Of a stretch of 64,000 nt of DNA, positions 51,953-60,236 are shown piece by piece. Within the stretch, counting starts at the first letter, position 1. Every line of letters begins with the position of its first letter. The position numbers and the translations under genes were made by a program. The stretch comes from Streptomyces gossypii (GTDB lineage: Bacteria; Actinomycetota; Actinomycetes; Streptomycetales; Streptomycetaceae): contig NZ_JAJAGO010000007.1 in NCBI RefSeq assembly GCF_025165795.1, positions 390,633 through 454,632 on the forward strand, given 5' to 3'. The notes below the pieces were generated by a model. The model saw only the letters and a program-made list of their open reading frames with translations. It had not been told where the DNA came from and did no database searches.

Positions 51953-52994
51953 AGTCGGCGTATGCGTCCCTGATCTGGTCGGCGGACAGGTCGAGGTGTT
52001 CGAGGATCGTGTAGCGCCCGGGGCGGGTCTGCGGTGCGTACTCGACCGCCTTGACGAACTCGTCCACGTCGAAGCCGATCTCGGCCGGCAGCACGGGCAG
52101 ACCGTGCCGCCGCAGCACACTGCTGATCAGCGCCGCCTCCTCGTGCGCACCGCGCAGGTGCATCGCGAAGGCCGCACCGAGACCGCACTGCTCGCCGTGG
52201 AGCGCGGAGCGCTTGGGATAGAGGATGTCCAGCGCGTGGCAGATCTCGTGACAGGCTCCGGAGGCGGGTCGAGTGTCACCGGAGACCGACATGGCGATGC
52301 CGGTGAGGACCAGCGCCTCGGCGTAGATGACGAGGAACTCGTCATCGCCGACACCACCCGGGTGGCGCAGCACCGAGTCGCCCGCGCTGCGCGCCATGGC
52401 CGCGGCGAGGCCCTCGAAGGCCTCGCCGGTGACGCGGTGCGACAGCTCCCAGTCGGCGACGGCCGAGAGATTGCTGATCGCGTCACCGATCCCGGCGCGC
52501 ACGTAGCGCACGGGAGCCTCCCGGATCACGTCCAGGTCGATGACGACGGCGATCGGGTTCGGCACGCCGTACGAACCGCGGCCCGCGTCGTTGTCCAGGG
52601 TGGACACCGGCGAGCAGAGGCCGTCGTTGGCGAGGTTGGTGGCGACCGCGACCATCGGCAGGCCGATGCGGGCCGCGGCGTACTTGGCCGAGTCGATCAC
52701 CTTGCCGCCGCCGAGCCCGACGATGGCGTCGTAGCGGCCGGCCTTCTTGATGGCATCGGCCAGCCGTACGGCACCGTCGATCGTGCCGTCGGCGTCGTGG
52801 AACCAGTCGGCGCCCGGCAGCGCCGGTGCGATCCGGTCCCGCAGCGCCTGGCCCGACCGGGGACTGATGGCCACGGCGAGCTTGCCGCCGGGTGAGATCC
52901 GCTGGTCGGCCAGCAGCCCCGCCAGATCGTTGAGAGCACCGGCCCGGATGTCTACCGTCAGGGGGGACGGGATCAGTCGGGTCAGTACTGGCAT
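51930..52994 (-). CDS. Glycerol-1-phosphate dehydrogenase-like (iron-containing alcohol dehydrogenase family)
   Basis: A 354-residue enzyme of the AraM/EgsA group, which reduces dihydroxyacetone phosphate to sn-glycerol 1-phosphate; related enzymes reduce other ketose phosphates. The NAD loop is IVGLGGGKVIDSAKY. Predicted metal ligands are the Asp in GIGDAISNL and the His residues in CHEICHALDIL and ALHGEQCG. ATG 52994 overlaps the nucleotidyltransferase end by 13 nt. Its place next to two CDP-alcohol transferase-type genes argues that it makes the polyol phosphate for a surface polymer. Glycerol-1-phosphate is the favoured but unproven product. Confidence 0.85.
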   Translation of the reverse strand: MPVLTRLIPSPLTVDIRAGALNDLAGLLADQRISPGGKLAVAISPRSGQALRDRIAPALPGADWFHDADGTIDGAVRLADAIKKAGRYDAIVGLGGGKVIDSAKYAAARIGLPMVAVATNLANDGLCSPVSTLDNDAGRGSYGVPNPIAVVIDLDVIREAPVRYVRAGIGDAISNLSAVADWELSHRVTGEAFEGLAAAMARSAGDSVLRHPGGVGDDEFLVIYAEALVLTGIAMSVSGDTRPASGACHEICHALDILYPKRSALHGEQCGLGAAFAMHLRGAHEEAALISSVLRRHGLPVLPAEIGFDVDEFVKAVEYAPQTRPGRYTILEHLDLSADQIRDAYADYAQAISS

Positions 52995-53755
52995 GCGATC
53001 TCCCGGCCCTTGGCGAGATCGTCGTGGTTGTCGATCTCGACCCACGAGACATCGCCGATCGGGGCCGTGTCGATCTGGAAGCCGCGGTGCACCAGCTCCT
53101 GGTAGCCGTCCTCGTAGTAGAGGTCGGGGTCCTTCTCGAAGGTGGTCTTCAGCGCGTCGGCCAGTTCCTCGGCGGCTTCCGGCTCGATCAGGGTGAGGCC
53201 GATGTACTCGCCGCTCGCGGTGGCCGGGTCCATCAGCTTGGTGATCCGCTGGACGCCCTTGCCCTCAGCGGTGACGACCTTCATCTCCTCGTCGGCGAGG
53301 TGCTTGACCGTGTCCAGCGCGAGGATGATCTTCTGCCCGTCGCCGCGCGCGGCGAGCAGGGTCTTCTCGACGGAGACGGGGTGGACGGTGTCGCCGTTCG
53401 CCAGCAGGGCGCCCTGCTTGAGGACCTCACGGGCGCACCACAGGGAGTAGGCGTTGTTCCACTCCTCGGCCTTGTCGTTGTCGATGAGGGTGAGCGAGAC
53501 GCCGTAGGTGCGCTCCAGGTCCGCCTTGCGCTCGTAGACGGCTTCCTTGCGGTAGCCGACGACCACGGCGACGTCGGTCAGACCGACCTCGGCGAAGTTG
53601 GCCAGGGTCAGGTCGAGGATCGTCTTGCCCTCGCCGTCCTGCCCGGCGGGGTTTGCCGGGTCTGCGGGTCCCACGGGCACCAGTGCCTTGGGCAGGGTGT
53701 CGGTGTAGGGGCGCAGACGGCGTCCGGCGCCGGCTGCCAGCACAAGGCCGATCAT
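52982..53755 (-). CDS. Sugar/choline-phosphate-type nucleotidyltransferase
   Basis: A 257-residue nucleotidyltransferase of the phosphocholine cytidylyltransferase (LicC-like) group. The NTP loop is VLAAGAGRRLRPYTDTLPKALVPVG; later motifs are LLANGDTVHP (metal-binding Asp) and SWVEIDNHDDLAKGRE (second metal Asp). It probably activates the polyol phosphate as a CDP derivative for the neighbouring transferases. ATG 53755 overlaps the stop of the DUF5941 gene (ATGA). Confidence 0.9.
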   Translation of the reverse strand: MIGLVLAAGAGRRLRPYTDTLPKALVPVGPADPANPAGQDGEGKTILDLTLANFAEVGLTDVAVVVGYRKEAVYERKADLERTYGVSLTLIDNDKAEEWNNAYSLWCAREVLKQGALLANGDTVHPVSVEKTLLAARGDGQKIILALDTVKHLADEEMKVVTAEGKGVQRITKLMDPATASGEYIGLTLIEPEAAEELADALKTTFEKDPDLYYEDGYQELVHRGFQIDTAPIGDVSWVEIDNHDDLAKGREIACQY

Positions 53756-55641
53756 GCGGGTTCTCCTGATTCGTCGTGTACAGCGGGTGCCTTGGAGGAC
53801 ACCCAGAAACGGATGCTCTCGCTGAGCACCGTCACAGCGATGACCGCGCAGAGCATGGTCAGCGCGATGGTGAAACCTTGGCCCCCCGGCCGGAAAGCGG
53901 CGACGACGGTGACCACCAGGGTCCGTCCTTCGTGCCCCCCGACTGCCCGCACCAGCCAGTGCGGGGGTGCGCCGGTGCCACCGCGGATGCGGTACACCGT
54001 GTCGTAGTGATGGTAGGCGACGGCCGCCACCAGCCCGAAAGCGGCGGGCAAGGCGCCATTCACCTCGGAACGGGCGGCGAGCACCAGGATGGTCGAGTAT
54101 TCCGCGATCCGGAAGAGTGGCGGTGCGAGCCAGTCGAGCGCGCCCTTCAGCGGCGCGGCCACCGCGATCCCGGAGGTGACCGCGTAGACGGCGGCGCCGA
54201 GCACCGGCCACCAGCTGCCCATCGGGGTCCACAGCGCCGTCGCGACGACGACGGCGCCGCCGAGTGCCGCGATCACCGGTGCGGCGAAGCCTCTTGCGGC
54301 GTTCGCGACCGCGGTGGCGAGCGGGCCGCTGTCCGCGAGGTCGGCCAGCGCCTGTGCCGCGCGGTCGGTGCGGCGTGCCGCGCGGGTGAGCGAGCGCAGC
54401 ACCCGTCCGGCCGTCGTGTAGCAGGCGGCCAGCGCGCAGCCGGCGAGCAGCACCCAGAGAGTGATCCGGGGAGTGGTGCAGGCCGTCAGGACCGCGATCA
54501 TCGCCCAGCGCTCGCCGATCGGCAGCACGATCATGCGCCGGACCCATACCGTCCAGCCCGCGCTGTCGAGGCGGTCCGAAAGGGCGGCGGTGGGGCTGGT
54601 GTTGGCGGTGGCGTCGTGGTTCGCCTCGGTGAAGGAGAAGTCGACGACGTGGCGGGCGGTCTGGAGGACCATCGCGCCCAGTGCGAGAGCCCACACGTCA
54701 TCGCCGCCGCGCGCGGCTCCCAGCGCCAGGCCGGCGTAGTAGGCGTACTCCTTGGCGCGGTCGAAGGTCGCGTCCAGCCAGGCGCCCATCGTGGAGTACT
54801 GCAGCGAGTAGCGGGCGAGCTGTCCGTCGGTGCAGTCCAGCACGAAGGAGGCGAGCAGCAGCACTCCGGCCGCGACGAACCCGCCGCGGGTGCCGGTGGC
54901 GGCAGCGGCGGCGGCGATCAGCGCGGTGATCAGGGAGGCGGTGGTGACCTGGTTCGGGGTGAGGCCGCGCCGGGCGCACCAGCGGGCCAGGTAGCGGGAG
55001 TAGGGGCTGATGCAGAAGGTGGTGAAGAAGCCGTCGCGGGCCTTCACGGCGCCGCGCAGCCGTACGGCTTCGTCGTCCGTGGCGGCGACCGCCTCCTCGG
55101 CGGAGCTGCGGGCGGCGGGGTCACCGGGGACGGTGGCGACGAGCACGCCGAGTTCCGGGCGGTGGACGGTGACGCCGTCGGCGGTCAGCCGGTCGGCGAG
55201 CGTGTCGGGCAGGCCGCAGACGGCTGCCTCGGCCGTGCCGGTCCGGGTGCCGGCCTGGGGGTCCGGCTGCGTCGCGCCGTCGGCTGCCGTACGGGCCCCC
55301 GTCTCCGGGCCGGCCCGGTGAGCGGCGGGGGCAGCCGGGGCGGCGGCTGCTCCGTCCAGTGCCCGGGTCAGCGCGGCACGGGCCTCGGGCTGCACGGTCA
55401 GTGCGCCGGGCACCGCCCCGGCGGGAAAGCGCGGGTCGGTGAGGGCGAGCCGGAGGCTGTGCGCGTGTCCGACGAACCGGGTGTCGACGAGTGCGACCCG
55501 CTCCCCCGACGGGAGGGCCGCGAGTTCGGGCCGCACCGCGGCGTCGTCGGCCGCCACGCGCACGTCGAAGCCCAGTGCTCGCAGTCCGCTCTCCAGCGGC
55601 GACCCGGCGACCGGTGGGCCGGTGAGGATGGCGGTGGGCAA
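53752..55641 (-). CDS. DUF5941 protein with CDP-alcohol phosphatidyltransferase domain
   Basis: A 629-residue protein, first gene of the surface-polymer operon. An N-terminal region (1-205) has a Rossmann-like pattern but no clear active-site motif, with a disordered Pro/Thr stretch at about 100-140. A CDP-alcohol transferase domain follows with the full motif DCTDGQLAR...GAWLDATFDRAKEYAYY. The C-terminal half (DUF5941) is rich in helices. The only start in this frame near a ribosome site is TTG 55641 (AAGGAG 10 nt before). The motif differs from the partner gene in keeping the last Asp. Confidence 0.85.
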   Translation of the reverse strand: MPTAILTGPPVAGSPLESGLRALGFDVRVAADDAAVRPELAALPSGERVALVDTRFVGHAHSLRLALTDPRFPAGAVPGALTVQPEARAALTRALDGAAAAPAAPAAHRAGPETGARTAADGATQPDPQAGTRTGTAEAAVCGLPDTLADRLTADGVTVHRPELGVLVATVPGDPAARSSAEEAVAATDDEAVRLRGAVKARDGFFTTFCISPYSRYLARWCARRGLTPNQVTTASLITALIAAAAAATGTRGGFVAAGVLLLASFVLDCTDGQLARYSLQYSTMGAWLDATFDRAKEYAYYAGLALGAARGGDDVWALALGAMVLQTARHVVDFSFTEANHDATANTSPTAALSDRLDSAGWTVWVRRMIVLPIGERWAMIAVLTACTTPRITLWVLLAGCALAACYTTAGRVLRSLTRAARRTDRAAQALADLADSGPLATAVANAARGFAAPVIAALGGAVVVATALWTPMGSWWPVLGAAVYAVTSGIAVAAPLKGALDWLAPPLFRIAEYSTILVLAARSEVNGALPAAFGLVAAVAYHHYDTVYRIRGGTGAPPHWLVRAVGGHEGRTLVVTVVAAFRPGGQGFTIALTMLCAVIAVTVLSESIRFWVSSKAPAVHDESGEPA

Positions 55642-55905
55642 GCGGAACTCACTCCTTGGCAGCGGAACGGCGGAAGCGGCGGAAGCGTCCGCGGTACCGG
55701 GCGTCCGGAACAGCGGGGCGCCCGGTCATGGCACGCCCTCACCCGTTCGCGGGGCGGCGGTGTGTCGGCAGAGGCTATCCGATCGATGACAGCGGGCGTT
55801 CACCCCGCATTCACCGGGACAGCGTTGTCCTGCTGCCGGACAGCATGTCGGATCATGACACGGGCCACAAACGGCAGGCTCTGCGTAAGCGGATAAGCTG
55901 CCGGT

Positions 55906-56877
55906 ATGACGTGGTTGATCACAGGCGGGGCCGGTTACATCGGAGCACATGTGGTGCGGGCGATGACAAAGTCCTCGGAGCCGGTCGTCGTACTGGACGA
56001 CCTGTCCTCGGGCCTCGCCAGCCGCCTTCTTCCGGACGTGCCGTTCGTGCGGGGTTCCCTGCTGGACCGGGAGCTGCTGGACCGCACTCTCGCCGGGCAC
56101 TCCGTGACGGGGGTGATTCATCTCGCCGCGAAGAAGCAGGTCGGCGAGTCCGTGGAGCAGCCGCTGAAGTACTACCGGGACAACGTGCACGGGCTGACCG
56201 TGCTGCTGGAGGCGGTCGTGGCGGCGGATGTCCGCCGGTTCGTCTTCTCCTCCTCCGCCGCCGTCTACGGCACGCCGGACGTGGAGCTGGTCTCCGAGGA
56301 GACCCCCTGCGTGCCGATCAACCCGTACGGCGAGACCAAGCTCACCGGCGAGTGGCTGGTCCGGGCCGCCGGCCGGGCACACGGCATCGGGACCGCCTGC
56401 CTGCGCTACTTCAACGTCGCCGGTGCGGCGGAACCGGAACTGGCGGACACCGGCGTGTCCAACATCGTCCCGATGTTCTTCGACGCGGTCACCCGGGGCG
56501 GGGCACCGGGGATCTTCGGCGACGACTACCCGACGCCCGACGGCACCTGTGTCCGTGACTACATCCATGTCCGTGACCTCGCCGACGCCCACCTCGCCGC
56601 CGCCCGCAAGCTGGCCGGGGCGGGCGACCTGACCGTGAACATCGGCACCGGGGAGGGCGTCTCCGTACGGGGCATGGCCGACCTCGTCGCCAAGATCACC
56701 GGCCGTGGTGAGCCCGCGGCGCAGGTGCTGCCCCGCCGTCCGGGTGACCCGGCACAGGTCGTGGCGGCTGTCGGACGGGCCCGCGAGGAGCTGGGCTGGA
56801 CATCCACCCTGAGCGTCGAGGACATGGTCTCCTCGGCCTGGGACGGCTGGTGCCTGCGCCACCCCGAGGCGCGCTGA
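55906..56877 (+). CDS. galE: UDP-glucose 4-epimerase / NAD-dependent epimerase
   Basis: A 323-residue extended short-chain dehydrogenase. GGAGYIGAH is the NAD loop (residues 7-15); the catalytic triad elements are S116-S117 (FSSSAAVYG), Y141 and K145 (NPYGETK). RYFNVAGA and RDYIHVRDLADAH are typical of GalE, which interconverts UDP-glucose and UDP-galactose. It diverges from the surface-polymer operon and may supply its sugar donor. No RBS: TAAGCT (55894-55899) lies 6 nt before the ATG, suggesting a leaderless mRNA. Confidence 0.92.
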   Translation: MTWLITGGAGYIGAHVVRAMTKSSEPVVVLDDLSSGLASRLLPDVPFVRGSLLDRELLDRTLAGHSVTGVIHLAAKKQVGESVEQPLKYYRDNVHGLTVLLEAVVAADVRRFVFSSSAAVYGTPDVELVSEETPCVPINPYGETKLTGEWLVRAAGRAHGIGTACLRYFNVAGAAEPELADTGVSNIVPMFFDAVTRGGAPGIFGDDYPTPDGTCVRDYIHVRDLADAHLAAARKLAGAGDLTVNIGTGEGVSVRGMADLVAKITGRGEPAAQVLPRRPGDPAQVVAAVGRAREELGWTSTLSVEDMVSSAWDGWCLRHPEAR

Positions 56878-56960
56878 CAGCGCCCGTTCCGCCTCCGGTT
56901 CTGAAGAGCTGCTTGCCGCCTGGGCCGGGGTAGGACAACAGCTCCCCAAGGGCCGCACCC

Positions 56961-56994
56961 CCCTTGACCAGCAAAGCAAAAGCCCTGGTCAGGG
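56961..56994 (+). terminator. Terminator after galE
   Basis: TGACCAG (56965-56971) pairs with CTGGTCA (56985-56991), extended by CCC/GGG past a one-base bulge; the loop is 13 nt. Confidence 0.6.
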
Positions 56995-57092
56995 CACATG
57001 ACAACGGTGTTCAGTGCCGCGTTGCCAGATACCCCCCGCCCGTGTTCACTGGTGATCGCCAGACGTTCGGGGCGACGCGAGAGGGCGGCAGC

Positions 57093-58028
57093 ATGGGCGC
57101 GGGACACGATCACGGACGGGACCGGTCGGGAGCCGGAGGCACGGCCTCCGCCGCCCACCAGGGGCGGCTGCGAGTCGCCCTGGGCATCACGCTCTCGGTG
57201 ATGGTCCTCCAGATCGTCGGGGGGATCACGGCGGACTCGCTGGCACTGCTCGCCGACGCGGGCCACATGGCGACGGACGCGATCGGGCTGAGCATGGCGC
57301 TGCTCGCGATCCACTTCGCCAACCGCCCCAGCGGAGGCCGCCGCACCTTCGGCTTCGCGCGGGCCGAGATCCTCGCCGCGCTCGCCAACTGCCTGCTGCT
57401 GCTCGGCGTCGGCGGCTACATCCTCTTCGAGGCGGTGGAACGCTTCCTGACCCCCGCCGAGACGGACGGCGGGCTCACGCTGCTCTTCGGCGCCCTGGGC
57501 CTGCTCGCCAATCTCGTCTCGCTCTCGCTCCTGATGCGGGGCCAGAAGGAGAGCCTGAACGTGCGGGGCGCGTTCCTCGAGGTGCTGGCCGACGCGCTGG
57601 GTTCGGTCGCGGTCCTCGTCTCCGCCGGAGTCATCATGGCGACCGGTTGGCAGCCCGCCGACCCGATCGCCTCGATCCTGATCGGGCTGATGATCGTGCC
57701 GCGCACGGTGCGGCTGGCCCGCGAAGCCCTGGACATCCTGCTGGAGTCGGCACCCCGCGATGTCGACATGGAGGAGGTACGGGACCACATCCTGGCGGTG
57801 CCGGAGGTCGAGGGTCTGCATGACCTGCATGTCTGGACGATCACCTCGGGCATGCCCGTACTGTCGGCGCACGTCGTGGTGGATCAGGAGGCGCTCAACG
57901 CCGTCGGGCACGAGAGGATGCTGCACGAACTCCAGGACTGCCTGGGCGAGCACTTCGATGTGGAGCACTGCACGTTCCAGCTCGAACCCCTCGGACATGC
58001 AGTTCACGAAGCGAAGTTGTGCCACTGA
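57093..58028 (+). CDS. Cation diffusion facilitator (zinc-type efflux) protein
   Basis: A 311-residue CDF exporter with six membrane helices and a cytoplasmic C-terminal domain. Helix 2 carries ADSLALLADAGHMATDA (metal-site Asp and His) and helix 5 FLEVLADALGSVAVL (D and D). The short His-containing start GAGHDHG and the His-rich C-terminal end (LHDLHVW, VEHCTFQ, HAVHEAKLCH) fit Zn/Co/Cd export by proton exchange. ATG 57093 is preceded by GAGGGCGG. Idi follows 47 nt later and may be cotranscribed. Confidence 0.92.
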   Translation: MGAGHDHGRDRSGAGGTASAAHQGRLRVALGITLSVMVLQIVGGITADSLALLADAGHMATDAIGLSMALLAIHFANRPSGGRRTFGFARAEILAALANCLLLLGVGGYILFEAVERFLTPAETDGGLTLLFGALGLLANLVSLSLLMRGQKESLNVRGAFLEVLADALGSVAVLVSAGVIMATGWQPADPIASILIGLMIVPRTVRLAREALDILLESAPRDVDMEEVRDHILAVPEVEGLHDLHVWTITSGMPVLSAHVVVDQEALNAVGHERMLHELQDCLGEHFDVEHCTFQLEPLGHAVHEAKLCH

Positions 58029-58075
58029 TACGGCAGACTGACCGGGTAACCGGACAAGCCGAAAGAAGGACGAAC

Positions 58076-58636
58076 ATGGCGAACAGCTCAGCGGCCCCGA
58101 TCATGCTCGAACTGGTCGACGAGGACGGCAGGACGATCGGCACCGAGGAGAAGCTCGCCGCCCACATCGCTCCCGGCCGCCTCCACCGCGCGTTCTCCGT
58201 CTTCCTCTTCGACGAGTCCGGCAGGCTGCTGCTGCAACGCCGTGCGCTCGGCAAGTACCACTCCCCCGGCGTCTGGTCGAACACCTGCTGCGGTCACCCG
58301 TATCCGGGCGAGCCCCCGTTCGTGGCCGCGGCCCGCCGGGTGGGCGAGGAACTGGGTGTGGCGCCGGCCCTGCTGCGGGCCGGCGGCACCGTGCGCTACA
58401 ACCACCCCGACCCGGCCTCCGGCCTGGTCGAGCAGGAGTTCAACCACCTCTTCGCCGGTCTGGTGACGGACGCCCCGCGCCCCGATCCCGACGAGATCGC
58501 CGAGACGTCCTTCGTCACGCCCGCCGAGCTGGAGAAACTGCACGCGGACGGCCCCTTCTCCACCTGGTTCATGACCGTGCTGGACGCGGCACGGCCGGCG
58601 GTGCGAGAGGTGACCGGACCGTCCGCGGGCTGGTGA
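58076..58636 (+). CDS. idi: Isopentenyl-diphosphate delta-isomerase, type I
   Basis: A 186-residue Nudix-fold enzyme that interconverts IPP and DMAPP. It has LHRAFSVFLFDESGRLLLQRR, the catalytic Cys region SPGVWSNTCCGHPYPGE, the Nudix helix AAARRVGEELGV and the acidic region VEQEFNHLFAG. AAGGACG precedes ATG 58076. The supply of both isomers supports the hopanoid operon 13 kb away, although the genes are not linked in an operon. Confidence 0.94.
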   Translation: MANSSAAPIMLELVDEDGRTIGTEEKLAAHIAPGRLHRAFSVFLFDESGRLLLQRRALGKYHSPGVWSNTCCGHPYPGEPPFVAAARRVGEELGVAPALLRAGGTVRYNHPDPASGLVEQEFNHLFAGLVTDAPRPDPDEIAETSFVTPAELEKLHADGPFSTWFMTVLDAARPAVREVTGPSAGW

Positions 58637-58673
58637 GACGCGGGCTGGTGCAGCGGGCTCGGAGCCGAGAGGC

Positions 58674-59216
58674 TCACAGCTCAGGCGCACCCCCCGGTCT
58701 GCCGCTCAGAGCCAGTGGCAGTGCCGCCCAGATGACCTTGCCTCCGGTTCCCGTCTGCTCCACGTCGCAGACGCCGCCCGCCTCTTGTGTGATCGTTTTG
58801 ACCAGGAGCAGCCCGCGCCCCCCGGTGTGCTCCTGGTCCGGATCCGCCTCCAGCGCCTTCGGCCGGTAGGGATGCCCGTCCTCGACCGCGACCCGTACCC
58901 AGGTCGCCCCGAGGGACACTTCCATCCGGATCTCCGGGGAGAGCAGTGCCGCGTGCCGCACGGAGTTGGTCACCAGTTCGGAGACGATCAGCAGCAGTCC
59001 CTGCAACAGCTCGTCGGGGACTGGTGCCCGCTGCCGCCCCACCAGGTCACGGACCGCGTGGCGCAGCTGCGGTACCGAGGTGTCGGTCGGCGGCGCCGCG
59101 AAGCGCCAGGTCCCCTCGTACCACAGTGGCCTCGCGCGTTCCTGTACCGGCGTCGCGACCGGGGCCCGACCACCCGCTCCCGGCGGCAGACTCCCGCGGA
59201 TTTCCATCTCCCGCAC
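58674..59216 (-). CDS. Anti-sigma-type HATPase_c protein (RsbW/SpoIIAB-like)
   Basis: A 180-residue protein with a short linker and an HATPase_c domain (about 50-165): N-box LLLIVSELVTNSVRHA, G1 VAVEDGHPYRP (EDxHP instead of DxGxG), and G2 GGRGLLLVKTITQEAGG. Hundreds of such single-domain kinases in Streptomyces control partner-switching of sigma factors. No anti-sigma-factor antagonist or sigma factor is adjacent. The start may be GTG 59216 or ATG 59207. An iteron-like repeat lies upstream. Confidence 0.87.
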   Translation of the reverse strand: MREMEIRGSLPPGAGGRAPVATPVQERARPLWYEGTWRFAAPPTDTSVPQLRHAVRDLVGRQRAPVPDELLQGLLLIVSELVTNSVRHAALLSPEIRMEVSLGATWVRVAVEDGHPYRPKALEADPDQEHTGGRGLLLVKTITQEAGGVCDVEQTGTGGKVIWAALPLALSGRPGGAPEL

Positions 59217-59231
59217 CCCGATCCCATCGAG

Positions 59232-59266
59232 TGTTCTTGCATCTGTTCTTGCATCTGTCTTGTATC
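59232..59266. repeat. 12-bp direct repeats upstream of the anti-sigma-type gene
   Basis: TGTTCTTGCATC occurs twice exactly (59232-59243, 59244-59255), followed by an 11-nt degenerate third copy (59256-59266). The block is flanked by copies of ATCGAGTGTT (59227-59236, 59264-59273). It sits 16-50 nt before the GTG at 59216, in the promoter/5' leader position. Confidence 0.75.
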
Positions 59267-59424
59267 GAGTGTTGAGATCTCACACCTCAGGCCCGACCGA
59301 GTGACCGCAAGTCGGCACTTATCGGTGGGACTTGAAAGACTTCTTCCGATGCTGACCGCGATGTGACCGACCTTGCATAAGCGGCGTGGCCCTCCCTGAC
59401 TGCACTCCGGATACGCTCGGGTTC

Positions 59425-60186
59425 ATGGAGTCAGCACCAACCCCCTCCCTCCGCCTGGAGCGGAGCGACGGAATCGCCACCGTCACCATCACTCATCCCG
59501 CCAAGCGGAACGCGATGACTCCGGACATGTGGCGCCGGCTTCCCGTCCTGCTGGAGACGCTGGCGGCGGACACGTCCGTACGCGTGCTGGTGCTCACCGG
59601 AGCGGAGGGCACCTTCTGCGCCGGGGCCGACATCAGCACGCTGCGGGCGGAGGCACCAGCCGCCCAGGGGCTGACGGTGACCGCCGAGGAGGCACTGGCC
59701 GCCTTCCCCAAACCCACCCTCGCCGCCATCCGCGGACACTGCGTGGGCGGCGGCTGCCAGCTGGCCGCCGCCTGCGACCTGCGCTTCGCAGCCGAGGGCG
59801 CGCTCTTCGGGGTCACCCCGGCAAAGCTCGGCATCGTCTATCCGGCGGGGTCCACCGAACGGCTGGTCCGCCTGGTCGGCCCGGCGACCGCCAAATACCT
59901 GCTCTTCTCCGGCGAGTTGATCGACAGCGCCCGCGCGCTGCGCTGCGGGCTTGCCGACGAGGTGCACCCGGAGGGCGCGCTGGACAAGCGGGTCGCCGCG
60001 TTCGGCGCACTGCTCGCCACCCGCTCCCAGCTCACCCAGGCGGCCGCCAAGGAGTTCGCCGACGGCCGCGCCGACGAGGCCCGGCGGGAGCACTGGCACC
60101 GCGAGGCGGCTTCGAGCGGGGAGGCGGCCGAGGGCGTCGCCGCCTTCCTGGAGCGGCGGACCCCGCACTTCCGGTGGTCCGTCTGA
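59425..60186 (+). CDS. Enoyl-CoA hydratase/isomerase family protein
   Basis: A 253-residue crotonase-fold enzyme. The CoA/oxyanion regions are HPAKRNAMTPDMW, GTFCAGADISTL and AAIRGHCVGGGCQLAAACDLRFA. The position of the hydratase Glu (about residue 135, PAKLGIVYPAG) is not Glu, so dehydration by the classical two-Glu mechanism is uncertain; isomerase or other crotonase chemistry is possible. Start ATG 59425, with TACGCT 7 nt before it and no RBS (leaderless pattern); GTG 59386 is a weaker alternative. It may be read together with the next gene. Confidence 0.85.
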   Translation: MESAPTPSLRLERSDGIATVTITHPAKRNAMTPDMWRRLPVLLETLAADTSVRVLVLTGAEGTFCAGADISTLRAEAPAAQGLTVTAEEALAAFPKPTLAAIRGHCVGGGCQLAAACDLRFAAEGALFGVTPAKLGIVYPAGSTERLVRLVGPATAKYLLFSGELIDSARALRCGLADEVHPEGALDKRVAAFGALLATRSQLTQAAAKEFADGRADEARREHWHREAASSGEAAEGVAAFLERRTPHFRWSV

Positions 60187-60213
60187 GTTTTCCCGTTCTC
60201 TTCCTCCACACCA

Positions 60214-60227
60214 TTACCCCTGGGTAA
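60214..60227. promoter_or_regulatory. Palindrome TTACCC-CT-GGGTAA at the start of the SCO6745-family gene
   Basis: A perfect 6-bp inverted repeat overlapping a TAACCT -10-like hexamer (60225-60230), 10 nt before the ATG. It is a good place for an autorepressor. Confidence 0.55.
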
Positions 60228-60236
60228 CCTGAGGCC

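Noticed and set aside
58019..58075. Earlier start for idi overlapping the CDF gene
   Set aside because: It would need a TTG start without a ribosome site; ATG 58076 has AAGGACG at proper spacing.
59386..59424. Earlier GTG start of the enoyl-CoA hydratase
   Set aside because: It adds 13 residues with no family match and has no ribosome site; the ATG at 59425 has a -10-like hexamer at leaderless distance.
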